From NCBI RefSeq assembly GCF_019749375.1, contig NZ_JACWFE010000005.1, forward strand, positions 62,001 through 126,000: a stretch of DNA of 64,000 bases, in the 5' to 3' direction. Made by a program: the position numbers and the translations under genes. The notes beneath the pieces are model-generated. The model was not told where the DNA came from and did not search any database. It saw nothing but the letters and a program-made list of their open reading frames with translations. This document shows, piece by piece, positions 15,734 through 23,420 of this stretch; within the stretch, counting starts at the first letter, position 1; each line of letters starts with the position of its first letter. This DNA comes from Bacillus sp. S/N-304-OC-R1 (GTDB lineage: Bacteria; Bacillota; Bacilli; Bacillales; Cytobacillaceae).

Positions 15734-17104
15734 ATGAATTCTTCTTTTAATCATTCACTATATTATTTAAATACTTTAATAGAAACGAGTTCGGATGCGA
15801 TTACCATAATTAATACGGCAGGAGAGGTCCAATATTGGAGTTCTCAAGCTGAAAAAATGTATGGAATTTCTCTGCAGGAAATTAAAAATAAAAAGATAAG
15901 CCATTTTTTTAATAAAGAGGATCTTAAATTAATAGAGATTTTAGAAACAAAAGTGCCTGTTTTTAATATCTATCACCAGCCAAGACCAGATAAGCACGTG
16001 CTCATCAGTTCCTCTCCCATTTTTGATGAGAATGGAGAATTAATTGGGGCTATTTCAATAGACCAGGATATAACAAACATTGTTAAGCTAAATGAGAAAT
16101 TAACACTCACCAATAGCCAATTACAGAAAATCAAACAGCAATATCAAATTCAGGAACAAATTGGTCCATTAGCTGAAATAAAAGGAAATAGTGCCACTAT
16201 ACAAAATGCGAAAAATTTAGCTGTTAAGGTTGCCAAGACAGATGCAACCGTATTGATTCAAGGGGAAAGCGGTGTTGGAAAGGAGCTTTTTGCTCAAGGG
16301 ATTCATGATGCAAGCTTTCGGAAGAATCAGCCGTTTATCCCAATTAACTGCGGTGCAATCCCTGAGGCTCTGTTTGAAAGTGAGTTATTTGGCTATGAGA
16401 AGGGCTCGTTTACAGGTGCATATAAAGAGGGAAAAGCAGGGAAGGTGGAAATGGCAGACGGCGGAACGCTATTTTTGGACGAAATCGGGATGCTTCCTCT
16501 CGAAATGCAGGTTAAGCTGCTTAGGGTTCTCCAAGAGAGAGAGGTATTTCGTATAGGGGGCAATGCATCAATTAAGGTAAATATAAGAGTGGTAGCAGCT
16601 ACAAATAGTGATTTAAAAGATATGGTGAAGAAGGGGCTATTTAGAGAGGATTTATATTATCGCTTAAATGTAGTCACGTTAGAAATACCGCCGCTTCGTA
16701 AAAGAATTAATGATATTCCGATACTAGTAGAGAATTTTGCTCAAGAGTTTTCCGCTAAATATCAAAAGGAAATGCCCACTCTATTGGAAAGTGCAATGGA
16801 AGTATTTACGAACCATCATTGGCCAGGAAACATTCGAGAATTAAGAAATGTTGTTGAAAGAATGATTATTTTTATTGATAAGTCTACGATTCATGCAGAA
16901 GATGTAATGAGTATTTTTCCTGTTGAGGTCAATGAAATAATTGTAAAAGAAGGGCTTGCACAAGAGAAAGCTCTATTGGAAAAAGATCGGATTGAGCAAG
17001 TTCTAACTGAAACGTACCGAAACAAAAGTGCGGCAGCAAAGAAGCTAGGGATATCAAGGGTAAGTCTTTATAAAAAATTGAAGCAGTATAATATTGATAT
17101 GTGA
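15734..17104 (+). CDS. PAS-containing sigma-54-dependent activator (proline utilisation)
   Basis: 456 residues: PAS domain (about 10-120, DAITIINTAGEVQYWSSQAE), AAA+ domain (about 145-380) with Walker A GESGVGKELFAQ, the sigma-54 contact loop GSFTGA (a common variant of GAFTGA), Walker B GGTLFLDEIG, and a C-terminal Fis-type helix-turn-helix (NKSAAAKKLGISRVSLYKKL). It should hydrolyse ATP to open sigma-54 promoters. It diverges from the racemase/proline dehydrogenase operon and resembles PrdR-like proline-responsive activators in arrangement. Confidence 0.92.
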   Translation: MNSSFNHSLYYLNTLIETSSDAITIINTAGEVQYWSSQAEKMYGISLQEIKNKKISHFFNKEDLKLIEILETKVPVFNIYHQPRPDKHVLISSSPIFDENGELIGAISIDQDITNIVKLNEKLTLTNSQLQKIKQQYQIQEQIGPLAEIKGNSATIQNAKNLAVKVAKTDATVLIQGESGVGKELFAQGIHDASFRKNQPFIPINCGAIPEALFESELFGYEKGSFTGAYKEGKAGKVEMADGGTLFLDEIGMLPLEMQVKLLRVLQEREVFRIGGNASIKVNIRVVAATNSDLKDMVKKGLFREDLYYRLNVVTLEIPPLRKRINDIPILVENFAQEFSAKYQKEMPTLLESAMEVFTNHHWPGNIRELRNVVERMIIFIDKSTIHAEDVMSIFPVEVNEIIVKEGLAQEKALLEKDRIEQVLTETYRNKSAAAKKLGISRVSLYKKLKQYNIDM

Positions 17105-17219
17105 TTTCTATTTTAAAAGTCAGAGTTTTATAGATGCTCATTTTATGCATTTATATTAACAAAGGGATTTAAAAAGCAGCCTCGTAGTTTTTATAGAGTT
17201 ATAATATTTTGGTGTAAAG

Positions 17220-17259
17220 GACATGCTCTTGGCTAAATGCTGAGAGCATGTCTTTTTTT
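17220..17259 (+). terminator. Strong intrinsic terminator
   Basis: GACATGCTCT (17220-17229) pairs with AGAGCATGTC (17243-17252), followed by TTTTTTT. It lies 115 nt after the activator stop. Confidence 0.85.
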
Positions 17260-17374
17260 GTTTTCTGAATTCAGTTCAATATCTATTGTGATTCATTTAA
17301 TATTAAACTAAAATTTAATTTACTATTAATAGATATTTTGGAAAAATAGCCTTGTTATTATCCGAAAAATATCA

Positions 17375-17572
17375 TTATTGGACAGGAAATGAGTAAATCT
17401 AACCAAGGCTGTCCGATAACCCCTTTTATTGGACAGCTTTTTAACAAAATGGCCAGTTTCTGTCCGATAAACCTTTTTATTGGACAGCTTTTTAGCAAAA
17501 TGGCCAGTTTCTGTCCGATAAACCACTTTATTGGACAGCTTTTTAGAAAAACAACCTAAAGCTGTCCGATAA
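17375..17572. repeat. 51-bp tandem array able to form alternating hairpins
   Basis: TTATTGGAC starts at 17375, 17426, 17477 and 17528, and GTCCGATAA-type words at 17411, 17462, 17513 and 17564, each series exactly 51 bp apart. GTCCGATAA can pair with the next TTATTGGAC (one G-U), and GGACAGCT with the following AGCTGTCC, so neighbouring hairpins compete. The minus-strand frame stays open through the repeats but shows no Shine-Dalgarno or unique domain. Located in a 520-bp gap between the activator and hydrolase genes; function unknown. Confidence 0.9.
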
Positions 17573-17624
17573 TATATTTTATCAACTGAATTAATAAAGT
17601 ATTTTAAGAGATAAGGAGTCAATT

Positions 17625-18665
17625 TTGAAAAAGAAGAGAAAGATGTTCATTGCCTGTATAATTATTATCTTATTAATTGGAATTAAATTTATTATCCCGA
17701 CTTGGACACCTAGCATTAAAGGAACTGACAGTATTAGCACATTACAGCAGGTTGAAATAAATGGAACAAAGTTGGAAGTTATGGTTAGAGGACAAAATCG
17801 ATCCAATCCAATTATCATTTTTGTACATGGAGGACCAGGATGTTCGGAAATCCCTTACGTCAGGAAGTACCAGGATTTGCTTGAAAAGGACTTTACGATT
17901 GTCCACTATGATCAGCGCGGAAGCGGAAAATCTTTTCACTTTTTTGAAGAGTATTCGAACTTATCAACAGATGTACATGTGGATGATCTATTGGCATTGA
18001 CGGACTATATTTCAAAAAAATATAAGCAGAAAAAAATCCTTTTAATTGGTCATTCTTTTGGAACTTATATAGGTTTGAAGGCAGCAAGCAAAGCTCCTGA
18101 AAAATTTACAGCCTATATTGGGATTGGGCAGGTTGCAGATACTATGAAAAGCGAATTAGACGGTTGGGAATTTACAAAAAGTCAGGCACTGCTTGCGGGG
18201 AATAGAGCGGACGTTGAAAAATTGGAGAGCCTTAAAGACTCCATTGAAAAAGGAGAAGCCTATACACCAAGGAACTTAATTCGAAAATACGGGGGAGCAG
18301 CAAGATTAATTAATGATAATATGGATTACTATTTAGGTTTTTTGTTTAGCCCGGAATATAACTTTCTTGATGTCGTTCGCTATCTAAAAGGAGTTTCGGT
18401 TTCACAGAGTATTCTTCTTCCAGAAGAAAGACAGCATAGCATTACAAGTTTAGTTGATCGCATTGAAATACCTTGCTTTTTTGTTATGGGACAATACGAT
18501 TATATGACGTCAGTAAATGCTGCAAAGGCATACTTTAATCGTCTTGAAGCGCCTGAAAAGGATTTTGTGATTTTTGGAATATCGGCTCACTATCCACAAT
18601 TTGAGGAGAAAAAAGAGTTTGCAGCGTGGCTGAATCAAAGATGGGAAGAGCTTGGCGAAAATTAA
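17625..18665 (+). CDS. Membrane-anchored alpha/beta hydrolase (prolyl aminopeptidase-like)
   Basis: 346 residues. An N-terminal helix (about residues 7-25) anchors the protein. The hydrolase domain shows HGGPG (oxyanion hole), YDQRGSGKS, the nucleophile elbow GHSFG, a late Asp in GQYDYMTS and a late His in SAHYPQFE, so the triad is intact. HGGPG with DQRGSGKS is typical of proline iminopeptidase-like enzymes. ATAAGGAG precedes its TTG start. Whether it cleaves peptides or esters is not known; nearness to proline genes is suggestive only. Confidence 0.82.
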   Translation: MKKKRKMFIACIIIILLIGIKFIIPTWTPSIKGTDSISTLQQVEINGTKLEVMVRGQNRSNPIIIFVHGGPGCSEIPYVRKYQDLLEKDFTIVHYDQRGSGKSFHFFEEYSNLSTDVHVDDLLALTDYISKKYKQKKILLIGHSFGTYIGLKAASKAPEKFTAYIGIGQVADTMKSELDGWEFTKSQALLAGNRADVEKLESLKDSIEKGEAYTPRNLIRKYGGAARLINDNMDYYLGFLFSPEYNFLDVVRYLKGVSVSQSILLPEERQHSITSLVDRIEIPCFFVMGQYDYMTSVNAAKAYFNRLEAPEKDFVIFGISAHYPQFEEKKEFAAWLNQRWEELGEN

Positions 18666-18856
18666 TAGTAGAAACCGGTGATTGGATCCAAAAATGCAAG
18701 TATAAGCTTAGGACAATCATATGTCACAGGCTTGTTTGTTTTATAGGCGGTTGTAGAGCCTCCTCAGACTTCTTTTTCGTGGCAATATTTGGCACATAAA
18801 GGCGATTATAAGAATAATTTATGATTGTAGTCAAAAATAGAGGAGGTAGAGTTGTC

Positions 18857-19183
18857 TTGCAATATGGTGTTTATCCCCAAAGAAATATGGAGAATTTCCA
18901 TGAGAAGTGCAAAAAACACTTGTATCAATTTGTTCAAATTGAATTAAATGATGGATCTGTTTATCAGGGATTACTTCACAGCTATGATCGGGAGAAGATA
19001 TACATTATCATGCCTAAAATGCACCACGATCACCATGATCACCACCATCATCACCATCATCATATGACGATGGAAAGCAGTGATGAAAGCCGCTTATTTC
19101 CTTTCTTTGGACCATTTGGGCTGTACGGCTTTCCTTTCTTTGGTGTGAGAGCCTTTGGACCATTTTTTCCATTTTTTATTTAA
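18857..19183 (+). CDS. Small Sm-like protein with a histidine run
   Basis: About 108 residues from the TTG at 18857, placed 9 nt after GAGGAGG; an ATG at 18821 lies before that site. The N-half (YQFVQIELNDGSVYQGLLHSYDREKIYIIMP, residues about 20-50) looks like an Sm1-type beta motif. A run of eight histidines in a HHDHHDHHHH-type stretch follows, then a Phe/Pro/Gly-rich tail (FFGPFGLYGFPFFG). The tail and histidines recall spore-coat-like or metal-binding proteins of bacilli. Function unknown. Confidence 0.75.
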   Translation: MQYGVYPQRNMENFHEKCKKHLYQFVQIELNDGSVYQGLLHSYDREKIYIIMPKMHHDHHDHHHHHHHHMTMESSDESRLFPFFGPFGLYGFPFFGVRAFGPFFPFFI

Positions 19184-19199
19184 TAAATGATAGTAAAAA

Positions 19200-19229
19200 A
19201 GGCTTGAAGTTCATATGAATTTCAAGCCT
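19200..19229. terminator. Bidirectional terminator
   Basis: AGGCTTGAA pairs with TTCAAGCCT between two convergent genes, with A/T runs on both sides. Confidence 0.75.
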
Positions 19230-19240
19230 TTCGATTAAAT

Positions 19241-19951
19241 TCATTTCGAACATGTAAATATGCGATAATCTATAATTCCTTGATATTTTGCTAGTATATA
19301 ATGATGCTGGTTCATGACTGAGAAAAGTTCAGGTTCAATATACGTAGAATAGTGAAATTCCTGTGCAGCATTATTTTTAAGGAGCGATGGTTTTTCCTTG
19401 CGCATTTTTATATTTGAAAATCCAGATTGTTTTAATAAACTGACCCAATCCTGTTCCATAAGAACCGAATCTAATCCATAAAATTGTTTAATTTCTTCCC
19501 TGTTTGCTAGAGAAAGATCGGAATTAATCGTAAGCTCATTTGCAATAAAGCGGCCGCCGTCTTTTAATAACCGGAATATTTCATGTAGTGCTTTAGGTTT
19601 GTTCACAAAAGCAAGAACAGATTCGGAAATAATAAAATCGAATGTTTCATCCCTGAGTGGGCAATCCTCGATGGACCCTACAATGATTTCTACAGGTAGT
19701 TTATGTCCCGCTATTCTTTTTTTTGCTTTTTTCACCATAACGGGATTAATATCCATCCCTATTACCTTTGCCCCAAATTGAGATGAAAGATAAGCGGCAG
19801 TTTGGCCAGTTCCACAGCCTACATCAAACACAGTTGAGCTGTTATTAATTTTTTCTGACAAAAGGATTTGCTTTGTCAGTTTTAATCCTCCGGGATGTGC
19901 ACCGCCAACACCAAATTTGGATAGGAAATCTAAATATTTTGAAGTTGCCAT
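19241..19951 (-). CDS. Class I SAM-dependent methyltransferase
   Basis: 236 residues from the ATG at 19951, 5 nt after AAGGTGG. Motif I is VFDVGCGTGQTAAYL, followed by GAKVIGMDINP (acidic loop) and DFIISESVLAF (motif IV region), a UbiE/COQ5-like fold. Substrate cannot be told. It is a single gene with convergent and divergent neighbours that suggest no pathway. Confidence 0.85.
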   Translation of the reverse strand: MATSKYLDFLSKFGVGGAHPGGLKLTKQILLSEKINNSSTVFDVGCGTGQTAAYLSSQFGAKVIGMDINPVMVKKAKKRIAGHKLPVEIIVGSIEDCPLRDETFDFIISESVLAFVNKPKALHEIFRLLKDGGRFIANELTINSDLSLANREEIKQFYGLDSVLMEQDWVSLLKQSGFSNIKMRKEKPSLLKNNAAQEFHYSTYIEPELFSVMNQHHYILAKYQGIIDYRIFTCSK

Positions 19952-20067
19952 TAGAACCACCTTCTATATTTATTACTTTTCCCATGATATGTAATAAGAA
20001 TAAGAAGGTCACACGGTTTTATTATTTTGCTCTTTTTCATAGACTCTTCTAAAAAGGGGAGAAAATC

Positions 20068-20412
20068 ATGAACAGTGAAATGCAAAAAGCAAATATTCTG
20101 GCTGAGCAAATAAATGGTTTCATTTCATTTGTAGACAAATGCCATCGGAATAAAAGTGTTTATTTCAATTCTGACAAAATGTATCAAGTTATGCTTTGGA
20201 TAGATGAGTATAAATTTCAAACTTTAGCAAAAGAGCTCCTTCGAATCAATCGATTTTCTTGGGATGAAAAGTATACACATTATTTAGTGGAGCAATTTCT
20301 GAAGGGATCTGCCATAATTGAAGAATACGTCAAAAATCATTATGATGATTTGTTCCTTCTAACAGCAAGACTATATACATTGAAAAATATTTGTTCGTCC
20401 TTTACAAAGTGA
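20068..20412 (+). CDS. Conserved-looking protein of unknown function
   Basis: 114 residues, soluble and mostly helical, with GGGGAGA-type binding site before the ATG. Aromatic-rich stretches (VYFNSDKMYQVMLWIDEYKF and HYLVEQFLKGSAIIEEYVKN) show no motif I recognise. Confidence 0.6.
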   Translation: MNSEMQKANILAEQINGFISFVDKCHRNKSVYFNSDKMYQVMLWIDEYKFQTLAKELLRINRFSWDEKYTHYLVEQFLKGSAIIEEYVKNHYDDLFLLTARLYTLKNICSSFTK

Positions 20413-20430
20413 AAACAAGGAGTGATTCTA

Positions 20431-20511
20431 TTGGCAATGTCTCATTATTATAAAAAGATGAGGGAGAGAGTTAGAGATGATCTCAGAAAAATGACTATGC
20501 TAATATTTTAA
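20431..20511 (+). CDS. Candidate 26-residue small protein
   Basis: A TTG start follows AAGGAGTGATTCTA; the peptide begins with start-AMSHYYKKMRERVRD and is strongly basic. It lies 18 nt after the preceding gene, so could be translated from the same mRNA. Only the binding site and spacing support it. Confidence 0.35.
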   Translation: MAMSHYYKKMRERVRDDLRKMTMLIF

Positions 20512-20646
20512 AAATTAAAAGATACATAAATGTACAAAGTATGCCAATTCCAAAAGAGGGATTGGTTTTTTCATGTCAATCAAAAGTTTAAAAGGGACAA
20601 GCATGGGTATTAAAATAAATAAACTTTCATGTAAAGGAGGAAAATT

Positions 20647-20823
20647 ATGAGTAATGAAATGGAGAGAATAAATGGAACGATGGTTCGTAATTTAAAGGAA
20701 ATGAAGGAAAATGGCAAGGTAATGGAGAGTATGAAAACAAACCAACAAATAAACGAAGAGGGAATGGAGCCAGATCCTAAGCAAGAAAATGTTTCTAATA
20801 AAAACAGCTCCTTAAAGGAATAG
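20647..20823 (+). CDS. 58-residue hydrophilic small protein
   Basis: ATG at 20647 follows AAAGGAGG at the right spacing. The product (MSNEMERINGTMVRNLKEMK start, NKNSSLKE end) is charged, Met-rich and predicted disordered. No family recognised; the near-perfect Shine-Dalgarno makes expression likely. Confidence 0.55.
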   Translation: MSNEMERINGTMVRNLKEMKENGKVMESMKTNQQINEEGMEPDPKQENVSNKNSSLKE

Positions 20824-20838
20824 ATGTGAATATGAAAA

Positions 20839-20863
20839 CCCCCGCCTTAAACGAAAGCGGGGG
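20839..20863 (-). terminator. guaC terminator
   Basis: On the minus strand CCCCCGC pairs with GCGGGGG and is followed by TTTTC, 40 nt after the guaC stop. Confidence 0.8.
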
Positions 20864-20903
20864 GGTGTTCCATACATATCAAACGTGAATGATTCTATTT
20901 CTA

Positions 20904-21887
20904 TTAATAAACTCGATCTCCGTTGAAAATGGAGTTTTTAACAACTACATAATCTACATTGCGGATAGAGCTTAATTTGTTGCCGCCAGAGTATGAAATG
21001 GAGGATTGAAGATCCTGTTCCATTTCAGTTAATGTTTCTTGTAAAGGTCCTTTGTACTCCACATACATTTTTTTGCCTTCTACATTTTTCTTTTCACCTT
21101 TTTGGAATTCAGAAGCAGAACCGAAATATTCCTTGTAAAGTTTTCCGTCCTTTTCAACTGTTTCTCCAGGTGACTCTTCATGTCCAGCAAATAGGGAGCC
21201 GATCATAACCATTGTTGCACCGAAGCGTACTGATTTTGCGATATCCCCATGAGTACGGATTCCGCCGTCAGCAATGATTGGCTTGCTTGCTGCTTTTGCA
21301 CACCAGCGTAATGCAGCCAATTGCCAGCCGCCTGTTCCAAAGCCCGTTTTGATTTTCGTAATACAAACCTTACCAGGTCCAATGCCAACTTTAGTTGCAT
21401 CAGCACCAGCATTCTCAAGCTCTCTTACTGCCTCTGGAGTTCCAACATTTCCAGCAATTACAAAGCTATTAGGCAGGTGTTTCTTAATATGGCCAATCAT
21501 GTTAATAACAGCATTAGAATGCCCATGAGCAATATCGATGGTGATAAATTCTGGAGTAAGCTGTTCATCTGCTAATTGTTGAATGAAATCATATTCTTCT
21601 GCTTTCACACCAACACTAATAGATGCGATTAATCCACGACCTTGCATATCCTTAATGAATGAAATTCTACTTTCAGGATTAAAGCGATGCATGATATAAA
21701 AATAGCCATTTTCAGCTAAGTATAGAGCAATATTTTCATCTATAATTGTTTGCATGTTTGCAGGAACGACAGGTAATTTAAATTTATGTCCGCCCAATGT
21801 AACAGAAGTATCACATTCAGAACGGCTGTTCACTATACATTTTGCAGGAATCAATTGAATATCTTCGTAATCAAATACGTTTTCCAT
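20904..21887 (-). CDS. guaC: GMP reductase
   Basis: 327 residues, the Firmicute GuaC length, with no CBS domains. The flavin-free IMPDH-like barrel shows [20 protein letters not shown] at the start, catalytic loop [17 protein letters not shown] with the active cysteine, [16 protein letters not shown], and [15 protein letters not shown]. It reduces GMP to IMP with NADPH for purine interconversion. Two PurBox-like motifs lie just upstream. Confidence 0.95.
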   Translation of the reverse strand: MENVFDYEDIQLIPAKCIVNSRSECDTSVTLGGHKFKLPVVPANMQTIIDENIALYLAENGYFYIMHRFNPESRISFIKDMQGRGLIASISVGVKAEEYDFIQQLADEQLTPEFITIDIAHGHSNAVINMIGHIKKHLPNSFVIAGNVGTPEAVRELENAGADATKVGIGPGKVCITKIKTGFGTGGWQLAALRWCAKAASKPIIADGGIRTHGDIAKSVRFGATMVMIGSLFAGHEESPGETVEKDGKLYKEYFGSASEFQKGEKKNVEGKKMYVEYKGPLQETLTEMEQDLQSSISYSGGNKLSSIRNVDYVVVKNSIFNGDRVY

Positions 21888-21900
21888 ATATTACACCCCT

Positions 21901-21944
21901 AAATACGAATATTAAAATAAATACTCATAGTAAATGTTCGTACA
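21901..21944 (-). promoter_or_regulatory. Paired PurBox-like sites upstream of guaC
   Basis: AAATACGAATATT (21901-21913, plus) and ATGTACGAACATT (21932-21944, minus) resemble the PurR PurBox AWWWCCGAACWWT with one or two changes, in opposite orientation, 18 bp apart. PurR of bacilli binds inverted pairs at about that spacing. They sit right before the guaC start, so the fit is suggestive. Confidence 0.4.
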
Positions 21945-22272
21945 TATAGTAATGTACATGATTATAAACTCAATGTCAAAGTATTTTATTATTATTTGTG
22001 AAAGAGTTTGAAAAATCCTTATAAAGTATTTAAAGTGTCATTCAGCAATAAGATAGCAAGAATTAATGGAATATAAGTGACTACTTGCTTGCAATTTATC
22101 GCTTGTTAGTACAATACTATTAAAGGGCTCGATTGTTGGGGCAATTTATAGGGCAATAGTCGATGATAATACCAACGATTCAATAATGCAAAAAGTATAT
22201 TAGAACAGACATGTAGCTCATACTGAAACTGAACATTTATTTCATTAATAATTGATGGGGGAGGAAAGAAAA
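21945..22272. other. Intergenic gap between guaC and the ctaB-like gene
   Basis: AT-rich DNA holding GTACAT-atagta-ATGTAC (a near-palindrome at 21939-21957) and the divergent promoters. No further gene or RNA is recognised. Confidence 0.5.
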
Positions 22273-23175
22273 ATGAGTAATGATGGAGTACCTTCTCCGA
22301 AAAAGTCCTTAATAACTGATTTAAAATACCTTGTTAAAGCTAATGTTTTAACCGCTAATGTTCTTCCGGTTTTTACCGGTTTTTGGCTAGCACTTTATTT
22401 TACGAATCAATCTTTTGCAGATAACATAAGTTTGTTTCTCCTAACGATTATTGGCAGTACCTTTGTAATTGCAGGGGCTCTCATAATTAATAATTGGTAT
22501 GATGTTGATATTGATAGGGTAATGGATAGGACTAAAAAGCGGCCTACAGTAACCGGAAATATATCTTTAAGAACGGTCTTATGGTTAGGTATTATTCTTT
22601 CCATTCTAGGTTTTATTTGTTTGCTTTTTACGACAATAGAAGCGACGATATATGCATTTATTGGATGGTTTACATATGTAGTTCTGTATACGATGTGGTC
22701 GAAGCGAAGGTTTACACTTAATACGGTCATTGGGAGTATTTCAGGGGCTGTTTCCCCATTAATCGGCTGGTGTGCGATTGCGACAAGTGTACATATCGTG
22801 CCCATTGTCCTATTTCTCATATTATTTATTTTTCAAATGCCTCATACTTTTTCCATTGCGATGCGGAAAAATGATGAATATAAGGCTGCCGGGGTCGCGA
22901 TGCTTCCAGCCGTGCACGGATTTGCGATGACAAAGAGACAAACAATGGTTTATATTGCCTGCCTGATTCCGTTTCCATTCTATTTAACATCTCTCGGAAC
23001 AGTATTTATCACCGTAGCTACTTTGCTAAATATTGGCTGGCTTGTCATTAGTATTAGAGGATTCTTTACGAAAAATGATGAAAAGTGGGCAAAGGTGATG
23101 TTCCTATATTCTGTTAACTATATTACGATCTTGTTTTTGCTTATGGTTATAGTGACACTGCCAATATTCGAATAG
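22273..23175 (+). CDS. ctaB: CtaB-type heme O synthase (protoheme IX farnesyltransferase)
   Basis: 300 residues from the ATG at 22273, 8 nt after GGGGGAGG. UbiA family: first Asp-rich motif NNWYDVDIDRVMDRTKKRPTV, second region MRKNDEYKAAGVAMLP, and about nine membrane helices. The KRPT motif is typical of heme O synthases, which attach the farnesyl tail for terminal oxidases. It stands away from other cta genes, so it may be a second copy. Confidence 0.88.
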   Translation: MSNDGVPSPKKSLITDLKYLVKANVLTANVLPVFTGFWLALYFTNQSFADNISLFLLTIIGSTFVIAGALIINNWYDVDIDRVMDRTKKRPTVTGNISLRTVLWLGIILSILGFICLLFTTIEATIYAFIGWFTYVVLYTMWSKRRFTLNTVIGSISGAVSPLIGWCAIATSVHIVPIVLFLILFIFQMPHTFSIAMRKNDEYKAAGVAMLPAVHGFAMTKRQTMVYIACLIPFPFYLTSLGTVFITVATLLNIGWLVISIRGFFTKNDEKWAKVMFLYSVNYITILFLLMVIVTLPIFE

Positions 23176-23420
23176 GAAGAAGGGAACACGGTGAAAAAAG
23201 CCATGTTCCCTTTCTTCATTTATCGAATTCTGCTCATGGAAGGCTGGATTAATCCATTTGATGATGCAGCCTGAACCCAGCCAGGATACTCGGCCATCAA
23301 TAAATCGAAAGCTCATTTTCAGATGTGAATTGAGGATCTGCCACACTGGATTTTTCCAGAGTGGTATAAGCTTGCTATAATAAAAAATATCCTAAACGAT
23401 AGAATAGGAGTCCTGCATAA

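Noticed and set aside
17326-17622. 98-residue minus-strand frame with LSNKxVYRTETGHF repeats
   Set aside because: It is a by-product of the 51-bp array, without a binding site or a conserved domain.
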